DNA of 64,000 nucleotides from Thecamonas trahens ATCC 50062 (GCF_000142905.1 NW_013657632.1:88718-152717), one strand, 5' to 3'. Counted from the stretch's first letter, positions 23,214 to 34,020 are shown. Made by a program: numbers and translations. The notes: generated by a model from the letters alone, not told the origin.

Positions 23214-25547
23214 TTACGAGACAACGGCTTCGCGCAGCTCGGCAACAGCACGACCAGTGCCGGCGCGTGAAGCCTGCTCGCGCTGATCGATCCGAAGCTT
23301 GACTGACATGTCGACGAGGAGTGAGAGATCGTAGATGAGAGCGGCAAAGGCAGCAAAGACAGCAAGCCAGCCAAAGTCTGGCGAGGTAGCGAGGGAAACG
23401 GCAAAGATGGTGTGCGGAACAAGTCGGAGAAAGACTGACCCGGCGATAGCAGCGACCCATGTGAGGATGTACCCGAAACGTGGGATCGGCGACGAGGCGA
23501 GACTCGTGCCGCGCGCGCGGACAATGGTTCGCACATCCATGGCAACGCTGCCGATGTCGCCCAGCATGAACATGGCCAGCGAGCCAACACCAAAGCCAGA
23601 AAAGGTGACAGCCCATGCCCACGGCTGGATGAAGAACAGAACCAGCGCGCGCCATGATGCCACCCCGCTACGGAGCATGACAACAAGCTCGCCGAGGTAG
23701 AGTCCGGCACCCGCCAGCACCGCGAAGCCATGAGCGGTTTCGCGCGCATCGTGGCCATGGCCACGCGCGACAGCAGCAGGTTCGGCGGCAGCGAGGGCGA
23801 CCCAGGCAAGGGCAAGACCACTCCAAAGAAAGGCATGGACCTTGTGATGACCACCGTCGCCGACGGTGTTAAAGCCAGCAACGGCAGCGGCAAGCGCTAT
23901 CGGCATGATGAGCATGTGCAGCCCGGCATGGGCCGCACTCGACGCCACCGCCACCATCCAAAGCGACACCACAAATGGTGCGACCCAGGCCAGGCGCTTG
24001 TTGCGCGGCTTGGCTCGATCTTCAGCGAGTCCGGGGAGGGGCAGTTCATCTGTTGGCGGCGCTGGCGCCTTCTTGACATACCGAAGATGCCAGTCGTGGA
24101 TGGCGCCTTGCGCAAAGCCGACCTCGCAGTACGCAAAGTAGAACTCCCACATCTTGACGAAACGTGTACCGAGTGACTCGGTGAGAGAGGCACGATGAGA
24201 TAAGAAACGCTCCCGCCACATCCGGAGAGTGATGGCGTAGTCAGGCCCGATGTCGTCGACAGACTCGAGCTCCAAGCTCGTGTCGCCAGTCGCCCAAGCC
24301 AGCGCGTCAAGGCACGGCAGGTGGCCGCCCGGGAAGATGAACCGCCGGATAAAGTCCGATCCACGCATGTACGCCTCATACCGGCTGTTGGGCAGGCCAA
24401 TGACCTGGATCAGTGCACTGGCGTCCGTGTTGGGCTTGAGCATGCGGTCGACAACCTCAAAGTAGCCCGGAAGGTGCTCGTGGCCAACAGCCTCAAGCAT
24501 TTCGATCGAGACAACTCGATCAAAGCTGCCTGGCAGCTGCAGCGAGGTCGGGACCGGGAGTTCGTCATCGGCGCCCACCCGCTTGGAACCGAGTCCCATC
24601 AGCCGGTAGTCACAAAGGCAAAGCTCGATGGATGCGTCGAGGCCGAGGGCAGTGACCCTCTTCTGCGCAAGCGCAAGCTGCTCACGCGAGATGGTGATGC
24701 CAACGAGACGGATGCCGGGAATGGTCGACGCAGCCCGGATGGCAAATGAGCCCCAGCCACACCCGATCTCCAGAATCGAGTCGCCAGGCTGGATGCCAGC
24801 GCGCGCGATGACTGCGTCGAGTTTGGCCAGCTGCCCCGCCTTGAGCGGGAGCTCCGGCGTTGCGTCAAAGTCCCAGTCGGCGGGGCCGAAACGGCGCGCC
24901 TCGCACGCGGTAGTGTGAATGCCAGACGAGTACGACATAGTGTCGTCGAGGAAGAGCTCGTACATGTCGTTGCCAAGATCGTAGTGCTCTTCGATGTTTT
25001 CACGCGAGCCACCAATCGTGTTGGACCGGAGCTGATGCCGCATGTTGTTGACCGCATTTCCTGCGCAGTACAGCGCCGATGCCGCGGCCAGGGTGGGCAT
25101 ACCGGCCACGAGCGCAGCCAGAGGGCCGGCGTCCAGCAGTTCGGTCGCCCGCCCGAGGTTGTGAGTCATGATCTCCAGCAGCGCCACCAGGCCTGCGTCA
25201 GCCACAAGTTTTTCCGTGCTCGGCCCTTCCATGCTTGCGTCAGCCGGCGCACTCCTGCTGACCACGATCTCAGCCACGTCAAACATGCCGCGCATGTAGG
25301 CATCACCCAGCCCGATGTCCGAGTCACAGACTACCATGGAGAGCATGTCGGCGTCGTGGATCCAGAGGACAACCGCTCGTTCGCCGGCGTCGACTGCCTT
25401 GGCTGCCGTTGGGTGGCCGAATTGTCCCAGCTCCGAGCCTGACGGGAGTACCACCCGCATGTGGCCGTGGGAGATGCTCTGGTCGAGCACCTGCTCAAAG
25501 AGACGCACATGCGTCGTTTGCGTCCAGTTTAGGCCTGAGTACGCCAT
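23214..25547 (-). CDS. cyclopropane-fatty-acyl-phospholipid synthase fused to a C-terminal multipass membrane domain
   Basis: 777 residues from ATG 25547; the frame is open to 25874 but the added part is not family-like. Residues 30-180 match the N-terminal CFA-synthase region. The SAM-dependent core follows: ENIEEHYDLGNDMYELFLDD (184-202), SAM motif ILEIGCGWGSF (258-268), SIEMLEAVGHEHL (347-359), FIRRFIFPGGHLPCL (399-413) and WEFYFAYCEVGF (467-478). This enzyme adds a methylene group across the double bond of membrane-lipid acyl chains. After about residue 515 come six to seven hydrophobic segments with a TLC-like pattern (GLYLGELVVML ... LGDIGSVAMDVRTI ... SVFLRLV), an addition bacterial enzymes lack. 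Confidence 0.88.
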   Translation of the reverse strand: MAYSGLNWTQTTHVRLFEQVLDQSISHGHMRVVLPSGSELGQFGHPTAAKAVDAGERAVVLWIHDADMLSMVVCDSDIGLGDAYMRGMFDVAEIVVSRSAPADASMEGPSTEKLVADAGLVALLEIMTHNLGRATELLDAGPLAALVAGMPTLAAASALYCAGNAVNNMRHQLRSNTIGGSRENIEEHYDLGNDMYELFLDDTMSYSSGIHTTACEARRFGPADWDFDATPELPLKAGQLAKLDAVIARAGIQPGDSILEIGCGWGSFAIRAASTIPGIRLVGITISREQLALAQKRVTALGLDASIELCLCDYRLMGLGSKRVGADDELPVPTSLQLPGSFDRVVSIEMLEAVGHEHLPGYFEVVDRMLKPNTDASALIQVIGLPNSRYEAYMRGSDFIRRFIFPGGHLPCLDALAWATGDTSLELESVDDIGPDYAITLRMWRERFLSHRASLTESLGTRFVKMWEFYFAYCEVGFAQGAIHDWHLRYVKKAPAPPTDELPLPGLAEDRAKPRNKRLAWVAPFVVSLWMVAVASSAAHAGLHMLIMPIALAAAVAGFNTVGDGGHHKVHAFLWSGLALAWVALAAAEPAAVARGHGHDARETAHGFAVLAGAGLYLGELVVMLRSGVASWRALVLFFIQPWAWAVTFSGFGVGSLAMFMLGDIGSVAMDVRTIVRARGTSLASSPIPRFGYILTWVAAIAGSVFLRLVPHTIFAVSLATSPDFGWLAVFAAFAALIYDLSLLVDMSVKLRIDQREQASRAGTGRAVAELREAVVS

Positions 25548-25759
25548 CTCTCGCTTATGAAACTTGCTGTGAGTGCCTGTAGGTGGTGCTGTCGACAGGT
25601 GTAGCAAGCAATCGGCTTTGACGAGCCTGTCGTGCAGTGCGGGACAAGCCGTGACAGCGAAAAAGGCAGCGCGTGTACTCCTTTTCTTTGTTGTTGTTGC
25701 TGATTTCAACGTTTCTGGCTGACCAGGCGCGAGGTAGGAGGCCCAGTGTTGTTTCGGCC

Positions 25760-28525
25760 TCAGCTGCGGTCGGGCGAAGTGGCTGTGGCGGCCGTTTCGA
25801 GTTCGTCGGCGTTGACGATCTGGATAAATGTGTCCTCGAGGGTGGTGCGCGAGAGAGACCAGTCGAGGATGCACAGCTCGTCCTGGACGGCGGCGACATC
25901 GCGGAAGATCGAGGCAAGCGGGACTCCTAGCCGCGGGACCGAAAACACCATGCGGCCGCCAAAAGCATGGACCAAGTTTGCCGCAGGCAGCAGATCACGC
26001 ACAAAGGTCCGGAGCGCGGCAATGGCGTGGGCGTCGTTGGTCGTGACTAGCGTCAGCCGGTACCCAGAGCCAAACTCGTCCTTGAGCTCGCGAGGCGTGC
26101 CGCAGCAGATGAGCCGGCCACGTGACATGATGCCGATGGTGTCACAGAGACGCTCTGCCGTTTCCATCGAGTGCGTGGTGAGGACGAGGGTTCGAGAGTT
26201 CTTGATCCGCGCGAGCACGTCCCAAAGCGCACGCCTCGAGCCAGCATCGAGGCCTGCCGTCGGCTCGTCCAGGAAAAGGATGCGCGGCGAGCCCAGAAGC
26301 GCCACTGCGAGCGTCAGCCGCCGCTGGACGCCAGCCGAGAGCGTAGCCGCCCTCGATGCGCGCATCTGCGGCGCGTTGAGCTGCACTTGGGCCAGTGCAG
26401 ATGCCACATGGGTCTCCAGGAGGTGAGGAGGGATGCCCCGGAGCCGCGCAAAGAATCGCACGTGCTCGACCACAGTGAGCTCCGGCCAGAGGACGCAGGT
26501 CTGTGGACAGACTCCGATGAGCGGCGCGATAGCGTCCGGATTGTCGGTCACAGCATGCCCACCCACAAGCACCACTCCTGAGCTCGGCTTGAGAACTCCC
26601 ATCAGCATCTTGATCAGGGTCGTTTTGCCGGCTCCGTTGGGCCCCAGCAGGCCAAAGACCCGGCCACTGATGTTGAGCGTGAGGTCCTCGACCGCGTGCT
26701 TGGCACGCCGGCCAGAGGTGTACGTCTTGCACAGCCGCTCAGCAACAATGACAGGCTCGCCGTTGAGATCCGGCTCCCACATTGGATCCGCTACCCACGC
26801 TGAACCGAGCTCGGGCTCGCCACCAGACGAGTGCGATCCATCAGCGGATCGCACCTCTCGCCCAAACCCGAGCGCCTGTCGTCGCGCAGAGTCCGCAAAC
26901 GCCCGCAGGCCTGCAAGTCGCGCCTCGCGCGCGTGAGCCGCGTTCCGTTCCTCACGCACAAGGACAGAAGTAAGCGCAGCGTGGACTCGTCTTGGTGAGC
27001 TGGCCTCGTCGTCGCCCCACAGCTCGCCGTGACTTGGTCCACCGCTTGCACTCTTCCGCGAGCAGCAGAAGAGCCAGTGTTTGGCAATGCCGCCGCCGCG
27101 GAGCGGGAGAACCCGGTTGAGGTACAGGCCGCACGCCATGAGCGCAACCGCTTCCACAGCCAGCATGCCCAACGAGAGCACCAGCTTGGACTTGAGCCGG
27201 CTTGCCGAGGCCATCGCGCCGAGCGATGCCGCCGTCTGATAGCCCATGCCGTTCGAAACCAGCATGTACTGGTTCCACAAGAAAAGCGCTCGCATAAACG
27301 CAGCTGGCGGAAAGACGAGCAAGAGGTAGGCCGGCCAATCCGAGGTCAGAGCCTGGGTCTGGACAGCCTGCTCAAAGGCCGGAGCCAGAAAGACCGCCAC
27401 GTACAGCACGGCGCCGGTCATGCGCGTCGACGAGAAGACCGCAGAGAGGACCAAGGCGAGGCCGACCAGTGTCACGCCCCACAGCAGCGAGATGCCCAAC
27501 GTGCCGCCGAGACCGTAAGTAAAAAGCGGGTCACCCGACGCGATGCCGAGGCCGAGGCAAAGGAGCATGATCGGAACATACTCGGCAAAGCTGAACGCCA
27601 CATACGCCGTCCAGTACGTTGTTGCTTGCAGACCGTACACTCGCATGTACTCGAGATACGACGAGGCACGCTCTTCCACAAGCATGCACGCAAAGAGCGG
27701 GAGCATCCATGAGAGCGCTTGGCCGTACATGGCGTATGTGCCGGACCACAGAAGCCAGGACGGGACCGCCAGCGCGTCGTTGGTCGACGGTAGGGTCTGG
27801 TACGCGGGGTAGATGGCAAAGGTAGCGTTGAGTGCAGCTAGCAGAGGTTCCGCAAGCATGCCGAGCATCTTCATCCCACGCGCACCGCCGTCGACAACCG
27901 CAAACAGATCCATCGACGGGCCAAACTGAAGCGTTGCCGCCACAGAGAGGGTGTCGGTTGCCCAGCTGACGTTGTGGAGCTCGAGGGCACCAAGCGGAAG
28001 CGAGTACGCAAAGTCAGCCGCATGTGCCTTGGAGACAAAGCCTGCAGACTGGGTGGCGGCGGCGGCGGCGCGCTCGGCACGATACATGGCGTCCAGGAGA
28101 GCATCGACGTCAGCCGGCGATGATCGGGGCTCCATGAATGGGATCTCGCCACCGCTCGAGCCGTTGGCAAAGACAAACGGACGGCGACTCAACGAGGCCC
28201 ACTGTGGAAGTCGAGAGCTGTCGTCTCTGCCGGCTGCGCTTGTTCTTGACTCGTTCCTTGTGGGAAAGGGGCCGAGGTCATGAGCTGACGGTGTGGTGAC
28301 CACCCAATCGTAGGTGAGCGACTCGGCGAGATAGTGCGGGACAGGCGGCGGCGGCGGTGACGAGAAAGCCGTGAGCGCCGCCAAGAGAGTAGGCAAGAGG
28401 AGCACAAGGCCCATGGTGTAGAGAGGGAGTAGGATGTGGCAGGCTGTGACTCCGCGAGCCCGCAGCCGCACAAGCGTCCACCGTGTGACCAGCGCCCGTA
28501 GCTGGTGCCGCCATACCCCGGCCAT
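25760..28525 (-). CDS. ABC transporter, ABCA-like half transporter
   Basis: 921 residues. One hydrophobic segment lies near residues 25-55. After it comes a long extracytosolic loop, then a group of five to six membrane segments (about 240-480), the ABC2-type layout of the ABCA family. One nucleotide-binding domain follows: Walker A GPNGAGKTT near residue 628, signature LSAGVQRRLTLA near 730 and Walker B ILFLDEPTAGLD near 748, then the H-loop as TTHSMETAERLCD. The C-terminal piece after the NBD has the ABCA-type regulatory fold. ABCA proteins move phospholipids or sterols across membranes. As a half transporter it must work as a dimer. The upstream neighbour on the same strand is a Cu/Zn-SOD fusion; the downstream one is CFA synthase. 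Confidence 0.9.
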   Translation of the reverse strand: MAGVWRHQLRALVTRWTLVRLRARGVTACHILLPLYTMGLVLLLPTLLAALTAFSSPPPPPVPHYLAESLTYDWVVTTPSAHDLGPFPTRNESRTSAAGRDDSSRLPQWASLSRRPFVFANGSSGGEIPFMEPRSSPADVDALLDAMYRAERAAAAATQSAGFVSKAHAADFAYSLPLGALELHNVSWATDTLSVAATLQFGPSMDLFAVVDGGARGMKMLGMLAEPLLAALNATFAIYPAYQTLPSTNDALAVPSWLLWSGTYAMYGQALSWMLPLFACMLVEERASSYLEYMRVYGLQATTYWTAYVAFSFAEYVPIMLLCLGLGIASGDPLFTYGLGGTLGISLLWGVTLVGLALVLSAVFSSTRMTGAVLYVAVFLAPAFEQAVQTQALTSDWPAYLLLVFPPAAFMRALFLWNQYMLVSNGMGYQTAASLGAMASASRLKSKLVLSLGMLAVEAVALMACGLYLNRVLPLRGGGIAKHWLFCCSRKSASGGPSHGELWGDDEASSPRRVHAALTSVLVREERNAAHAREARLAGLRAFADSARRQALGFGREVRSADGSHSSGGEPELGSAWVADPMWEPDLNGEPVIVAERLCKTYTSGRRAKHAVEDLTLNISGRVFGLLGPNGAGKTTLIKMLMGVLKPSSGVVLVGGHAVTDNPDAIAPLIGVCPQTCVLWPELTVVEHVRFFARLRGIPPHLLETHVASALAQVQLNAPQMRASRAATLSAGVQRRLTLAVALLGSPRILFLDEPTAGLDAGSRRALWDVLARIKNSRTLVLTTHSMETAERLCDTIGIMSRGRLICCGTPRELKDEFGSGYRLTLVTTNDAHAIAALRTFVRDLLPAANLVHAFGGRMVFSVPRLGVPLASIFRDVAAVQDELCILDWSLSRTTLEDTFIQIVNADELETAATATSPDRS

Positions 28526-28828
28526 CCTCGCCGGCCTTGGGTTGGCTCTGGTCCTTCTCCAGCCTTCCTGCTGTGGCTAATGGTGAGAGGAGCTCACGAG
28601 CCGGGTTCTGGAGACGAGAAGTGTTGCCGTGTTGGTCCTGCTGAGGAAGTCTAGCCCGCTCTGCTGACCCTTCCGCACGTGGTCGCTCTCGAATGACCCG
28701 CGGCTGATCATTGCCCGCTCGCGCGTGACTCGAGCGGTCCCGCAGCGTAGACGCCCTCTCCTTGCCTGTTTTGAAGATGTTGAAGGTGTTTGTTTGCTGT
28801 TGTGGGCGCATTGCGTTGGAGGACAAAG

Positions 28829-30874
28829 CTAGAAGAGCGCAAAGTCCTCACCGTCATCGACGTCGAGATCGGCCTCTTCTGAGTAGTCGTCGTCAGCAAG
28901 CTCGGGCGCGTTGCCGACAGAGATGAGCGGGACGCCGTTGAGGAGGTTCTCCAGCTGATGCTGGACCTTGCACTCGGAAGTGTTGAGGCGGTAGACCTCG
29001 TGCCAGCGGATCTTGCCAAACTTGTCGATGAGGAAGACGTGCGGAAGGTTGAGGACCGACTTTTGGATGAGGTCCTTGATGGCCCCGACCACGGCCTTGC
29101 CAGCGTCCCACGCCACCGTCATGCCGGCCTCCTTGAGCGGGGCGGCGACAGCGTCGTACTTAGGCTTGGTGAGGAAGCCGCGGGCATAGTCCTCTTGCGG
29201 GTCAGCCGAGATGGCTGTGATGTGGATCGAGTCCTCGTACTTGTGCTTGAGCCCGCGGACGGCGTAGTGGACCGGGTACCCAGCCTTGTCCCACTTGGCC
29301 CAAAAGTAGAGCACGTTGACCCGCCCCGGAATGATGGCCGGCTCGGTGCCGACCAGATACACCAGCGAGTCAAGCGGCGGAGCTCGCTCACCAAAGCTAG
29401 GGTCGTCATCGTAGACTGCATAGTCGATGCCCGACGTCGACGCCACCACCGGCATCGGTGGCTCGGCATGAGACGGCGAGACCGGCGCAACCTCAGGCGG
29501 ACGCGGCGCCCGCGACGGCGTCGAGGCTCCACCGGCCCGGCTATCGTCGAACCGGTGCTCTTCGTCGTCGTCCTCCACAAAAATCGGCCGTGACTTCTTC
29601 TTGCTCGATGGTCTCGACAGCGATGAGTCCGAGGTCTGGATCCGCAGCGGGCGCACACCGCCGGAGGACTTGCTGGGTGAAGCGGACGCAGAAATGGTCG
29701 CGCCAAGCTCAAGGTCGGCCATCAAGTCGGCTTCGTGGTCAGCCACCTCGGCGTCGCGGTCGGGGAGGGCAGTGGGAAGGACAAAATCGCCGATACCAAT
29801 GACACCGCACGCCACACGGGCTCCGGCGTTGCCGGTGGTCTTTGAGTCGGCCGCTGAGCCCTTGCCGAGGTCGTCCGGATCGGCATGGACGACCACAGCC
29901 CGGCCCACCACCGAGCGCGGGCCCGAGAGCGAGATGTGCTTGTCGGCAAAGGTGCACGCCACCATGCCCGACGCAGACGCCAGAACGTTACCGAGATCGC
30001 CGGCGTGACGGACAGCATCAAGCGGACCACCGTGGGTGCAGCCCTCGGGGTTAAAGTGTCCGCCTGCAGACTTGCATCCTTGCGAGAGGTCGCCAAACGC
30101 GTGGACGTGGAAGCCGTGCAGACCAGCAGAAAGGCCCGAGATGACGACGTGGACCACAACCGCAGCATCGGGCGAGGCCTGCTCCATCATCACCTTGCCG
30201 CGCACGCCTTCGCCAACGAGCACCGCAGTGGCCGAGGTAATGGCGTGGGCGGCCGGCGCGGACGTCGCAGCAGCCGTCGTCGCAAACGAGCCCGCCGCGG
30301 TCGTGCCTGAGTCCCCAACCACAGTCCACTGCCCGATGCTGGCGCTCGGAGCGACAGCCGGGTGCGGCAGGCCAAACGGTGGCAGGCAACCGCTCGTACC
30401 CGTGCTCGCGCCCATCCACACCGGCATGCCGTACGACGAGCCAGGAGCAAGCGAGCCAAAGAACGGGCCAGGACGGGAGGCAGTCCACGACGCTGCTGCG
30501 TGCCTAGCACGACGCTCCTCGCGACCCGCCAGCGACTTGACCTTCTTCTTGGACGACGACGACGACGACGACGACTTCTTCTTGCTGGCCTTTTTGCCCT
30601 TACCCTTGCCCTTGGCCTTGATGGCGGTCTGGTCGTTGTTCGTCCGGGTCATGGCTTCGAACCATCCAGCAGGCAGAGCAATGCCTCCACCAGGCATCGA
30701 CTGGTAGTAGCCTGCTTGAGCCATGGCTCCACCGGCCGGCACCATGCCTGCAGTGTACGTCGGGTAGCCGCCGGGGTTGGTCGCCGCACCCGACAACGTT
30801 GCGTTGCCAGCAGCCGTGTAGAGAGCCGCAGCGTACTGCTGCTGCGACGGCGAGTACGGGTTCCAAGCGTACAT
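28829..30874 (-). CDS. Cu/Zn superoxide dismutase fused to a cysteine-less thioredoxin-like domain
   Basis: 681 residues. The first 200 are low-complexity, with a Lys/Ser tract ([14 protein letters not shown]). Residues 205-360 are a complete Cu/Zn [12 protein letters not shown] near 256, [37 protein letters not shown] and [12 protein letters not shown]. All copper and zinc ligand histidines, the ligand Asp and both disulfide cysteines are in place. An acidic linker follows. From about 500 to 650 there is a thioredoxin/redoxin-like fold ([18 protein letters not shown], then [19 protein letters not shown]). The CxxC position reads WDKAG, so redox activity is lost there. No signal peptide is seen, so it is probably cytosolic. 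303 bp without a gene lie between it and the ABC transporter. Confidence 0.92.
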   Translation of the reverse strand: MYAWNPYSPSQQQYAAALYTAAGNATLSGAATNPGGYPTYTAGMVPAGGAMAQAGYYQSMPGGGIALPAGWFEAMTRTNNDQTAIKAKGKGKGKKASKKKSSSSSSSSKKKVKSLAGREERRARHAAASWTASRPGPFFGSLAPGSSYGMPVWMGASTGTSGCLPPFGLPHPAVAPSASIGQWTVVGDSGTTAAGSFATTAAATSAPAAHAITSATAVLVGEGVRGKVMMEQASPDAAVVVHVVISGLSAGLHGFHVHAFGDLSQGCKSAGGHFNPEGCTHGGPLDAVRHAGDLGNVLASASGMVACTFADKHISLSGPRSVVGRAVVVHADPDDLGKGSAADSKTTGNAGARVACGVIGIGDFVLPTALPDRDAEVADHEADLMADLELGATISASASPSKSSGGVRPLRIQTSDSSLSRPSSKKKSRPIFVEDDDEEHRFDDSRAGGASTPSRAPRPPEVAPVSPSHAEPPMPVVASTSGIDYAVYDDDPSFGERAPPLDSLVYLVGTEPAIIPGRVNVLYFWAKWDKAGYPVHYAVRGLKHKYEDSIHITAISADPQEDYARGFLTKPKYDAVAAPLKEAGMTVAWDAGKAVVGAIKDLIQKSVLNLPHVFLIDKFGKIRWHEVYRLNTSECKVQHQLENLLNGVPLISVGNAPELADDDYSEEADLDVDDGEDFALF

Positions 30875-31148
30875 AACGGGTGTGACACGCAGAGTAGTAG
30901 TAGAAGAGGAGAAGGGAGGAGAACTGGAGGAGGAAGAGCCGTGTGTCCACCCGCTCCCTCCCCTTCTTCGCTGGTCTGTGTTCGGTTGTCGGCAAGCCGG
31001 CTGGCTACGACCTTTTCCTCCCGTCTCGCGATCAGCCGCGATCGATCACATTCTGATCAAGGCCTCCTCCTTTCCCTCCCCCCCCCCCCTCTGCTTCAGC
31101 ATAAGAAGCGGCATACACACACACTCTTCTTCTTCCGCTTTGTGCTGC
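30875..31148. promoter_or_regulatory. bidirectional promoter region
   Basis: 274 bp between the divergent SOD-fusion and WD40 genes. It holds a C12 run at 31078-31089, 60-70 bp before the plus-strand ATG. No core motif is evident. Confidence 0.45.
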
Positions 31149-34004
31149 ATGACTTCACGACGGGGTGGAGGCTCGTCGTCGTTGGGGGGAAATGCAGCGT
31201 GGCGTAACATGCATCTGGGTGGAGGGACGGCACTTTCGCTGCATGGCTCGTTCCTGCCGGGTCCTCCGCTGGCGGCGACGACGGGCAGCGCAGGCGTGGC
31301 AGCCCACCCGTCAGGACTGGTGGCAGTGGCGGGCGGGCGAGTGCTCTCACTCAACCAGCCACTGCCGCTCCCACCGCTGAGTGCACCGGCGCCGCTGGAG
31401 GGCGTGCATGCGGTGGCAGCTGTCTCACTGCGGACGCCCGACCCCCTCGGTGGTCCGCTGGCTTGGTCGCACGCACTGCTCGCTGCGCCGCTTGCGGCTT
31501 CACCATCCATTGCCGTTGTTGGCATCGACGACGTGCTAGCAGCGGCGGCGACGGCACCGCTGTCATCGTCATCGGCAACCGCACACACAGTCGGGATCCG
31601 CGACTCCACCTCGCTGCCCGGCGCCCAGCCACGGAGCGTGCTCGGCGGGACTGATGGGCGCGGAAGTGGTGCATCAACGTCGTCACGTCGGCGGAGCCGT
31701 CGTGGTGGTAACTCAAAGCAAGGAAATGATGGCAGCACACTCCCGGCGGTAGCGCCGCGCCTGTGGCTCGAGCCCAGCGGCGGCTCGGAGATGGGATTGT
31801 CGCCGTTTCGGGCTGTGGCGGCTGCACCCGCGCCGCAGGGCACTGATCCGCTCTTTGCCGCTCTTCACGGTGGCACTGTGCTTGTGTGGGCAGTGGGTGA
31901 TGGACGTGGAGCACTTCAGGCTGGAATCACTGTTTCCAAAGCGCCAAACCTTTGCGTCGACTGGTCACCGCTCTCGCGCGATGTGCTGGCGGTTGCCGGC
32001 GTCTCAGGCTCGATCAAGCTGGTCGACTTGCGAGCGTCAGAGGGGCTGAGCTGGCGGGCGGCAACAGCGCATGGAGGAAAGTCGGTGACCTCGCTTGCAT
32101 GGTCGCCTCTGGTGCCGTCGTGGCTGGCATCTGCTGGCGACGACGGTGCAGTTAGGGTGTGGGACGTTCGGCGGAGTACGCGACCTGTCCTGGATCTTGC
32201 CGCAGCGTCGCTACCCGGCCCACCAACCTGCCTTGCGTGGTCACCCTCGCACGCAGATCATCTCGGGGTCGGCACGCTCGATGGCTCGGTTGCCGTCCTC
32301 TCGCTCGCGCGCCCGCCGCACTTTACGATTGCCGACGCATCGCTCGGGCCGCTCTCAGCCTTTCCAGTCTGCGCGCTTGCTGCAGCTTGTACACTTCCAG
32401 AGGCATACCATGCAGTCACACTCAGCGGAGAGCTCATCTCATTTGCGCTTGACGAGATGACCTTGGCGGCTCTGGCCGAGCCCGGTGCTGAGGTCGGGCT
32501 CGCCCGATATGCTGGATCGGGCAGCGCGAGCGACATTGCTACCGCGGTGTATGGGCGCAAGTTTGACGAGGGGTTCAGGGCCATTGCTGACGGTGCTGCA
32601 CGGTTGCAGGCACGACACAGGACAAGCGATGCTGGAGCGCTTCTGGACCTCTGTGTCCCACGCACGGCCCCCGGCGTGTTTGACGAGGGCAATGAGGGCG
32701 CGCTGGACGACGACGAAGCTCGGGCCGCGTTTGGCTCTGACCTCGTCTCGTTTACCTTTAACGTTCCGCCGAACTTTCCGTCACGAATGGCCTCGCTGCC
32801 GTCGCGTGGAACGCGCGAGGCACTTGCTCGGCTCAACCTCTCGCTGCGGCTGCACTCGTGGGTGGCGGCTGAAGACGTGGCTGCTCTCCTGGGCGCGTTG
32901 GACACGATTGTGAACGCGACGTCGGAGGCGCTGGCTGGCAAGACGGCGCTCCGCATTCCTGTAGCGACGCTGGTGGACATTGTAGACGTGCTGGCTGCAG
33001 CAGGCAAGCACGTGGCAAGTCTTGACTTTGGCCTTCGGCTGGCGGCCGAGTTTGAGACCCACGGACGATGGCCTGAGTTTGTGCCGCTTGCCGAGGCGCT
33101 GCTCACGCCAACGATCTACGACGCTGAGCTGGCGCCGCTGGGAGGGGCTGATGTAGCAGGCGAGGAGACGCCTGCTGCTGCAAGCTCGTCATCAACGACG
33201 ACAAGCACGCTGCGGCTGCCGACGACGACACAGACTCTCCGCAAGCCGCGCAGTGTGGTTCCGGAGGCACAAGTGGCGGGTGCCGTGTCGCCGCGCAGTT
33301 TTCGCGCGGCCGACGACACCGAGGTGGCCAAGCACACCGTGGCACTGTCGGGAGCGCTCGAGTCTGCCAAGTTTGTGGTCTCACAACTCAAGCTGGAGCG
33401 GTCGCTGCGTCTGGCGCTGGACACGCCCAACTGGGCAGACGCTGTGGTGGATCTTGTCGACTCGTCGGGCGTCCAAGCCCACACTCTGCTCTCAATCCGA
33501 GTGCTGGAGGCGTACCTACAAGCACTGATGATCCGGCAGCAGTCAGGGATGGCGTTTGTGTTTGCGTCGAGAATTGCGCACAAGCTCGCGGACTTTGTGT
33601 CTGGCCTCGCGCTGTGGGCGTACGTGGACAACCACATTGTGCCGGGGCTGGAGCGGGCGGTTGAGCTTGCGGTTGAGCTTGCGGGCGAGAGCAAGGATCC
33701 GGACGCGGTGGTCGATGTTGTCATCGACGTCGTGTACATTGTGTATCAGCTGGAGGAGGCGACGGACAATGCGGCGAGAATTGCGGGATGGATCGACAAG
33801 CTCAGCGAGAGCTTGGAGAACGCGCTCGAGGCACTGTGTATGCAGTCGAGCGAGGCCGAGGAGGAGGCTGTGCTCATCGCGAAGGACCTCATCGAGGACG
33901 TGGCGAGCTTGGCCAAGAATCCACGCGGGACCCGGCCGCACGTGTTCAGCGCAGCGGTGAACGACCTCGTCAACATGCTTGACACGTTTCTGCCGCCGGA
34001 ATAG
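31149..34004 (+). CDS. WD40-repeat protein with C-terminal helical domain
   Basis: 951 residues from ATG 31149 (MTSRRGGGSSSLGG); the frame is open to 30882, but upstream it translates the C-run leader. The N-terminal half has WD40 blades, clearest at NLCVDWSPLSRDVLAVAGVS ... VDLR, SLAWSPLVPSWLASAGDDGA ... VWDVRR and CLAWSPSHADHLGVGTLDG. A Ser/Thr-rich linker near 33170-33250 separates these from a long helical C-terminal part (for example VLEAYLQALMIRQQSGMAFV). A beta-propeller followed by alpha helices occurs in coat, decapping-scaffold and transport adaptors, but I cannot assign the family. The stop lies 16 bp from the stop of the convergent transporter gene. Confidence 0.8.
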   Translation: MTSRRGGGSSSLGGNAAWRNMHLGGGTALSLHGSFLPGPPLAATTGSAGVAAHPSGLVAVAGGRVLSLNQPLPLPPLSAPAPLEGVHAVAAVSLRTPDPLGGPLAWSHALLAAPLAASPSIAVVGIDDVLAAAATAPLSSSSATAHTVGIRDSTSLPGAQPRSVLGGTDGRGSGASTSSRRRSRRGGNSKQGNDGSTLPAVAPRLWLEPSGGSEMGLSPFRAVAAAPAPQGTDPLFAALHGGTVLVWAVGDGRGALQAGITVSKAPNLCVDWSPLSRDVLAVAGVSGSIKLVDLRASEGLSWRAATAHGGKSVTSLAWSPLVPSWLASAGDDGAVRVWDVRRSTRPVLDLAAASLPGPPTCLAWSPSHADHLGVGTLDGSVAVLSLARPPHFTIADASLGPLSAFPVCALAAACTLPEAYHAVTLSGELISFALDEMTLAALAEPGAEVGLARYAGSGSASDIATAVYGRKFDEGFRAIADGAARLQARHRTSDAGALLDLCVPRTAPGVFDEGNEGALDDDEARAAFGSDLVSFTFNVPPNFPSRMASLPSRGTREALARLNLSLRLHSWVAAEDVAALLGALDTIVNATSEALAGKTALRIPVATLVDIVDVLAAAGKHVASLDFGLRLAAEFETHGRWPEFVPLAEALLTPTIYDAELAPLGGADVAGEETPAAASSSSTTTSTLRLPTTTQTLRKPRSVVPEAQVAGAVSPRSFRAADDTEVAKHTVALSGALESAKFVVSQLKLERSLRLALDTPNWADAVVDLVDSSGVQAHTLLSIRVLEAYLQALMIRQQSGMAFVFASRIAHKLADFVSGLALWAYVDNHIVPGLERAVELAVELAGESKDPDAVVDVVIDVVYIVYQLEEATDNAARIAGWIDKLSESLENALEALCMQSSEAEEEAVLIAKDLIEDVASLAKNPRGTRPHVFSAAVNDLVNMLDTFLPPE

Positions 34005-34020
34005 TGAAACGAGGCATCCG

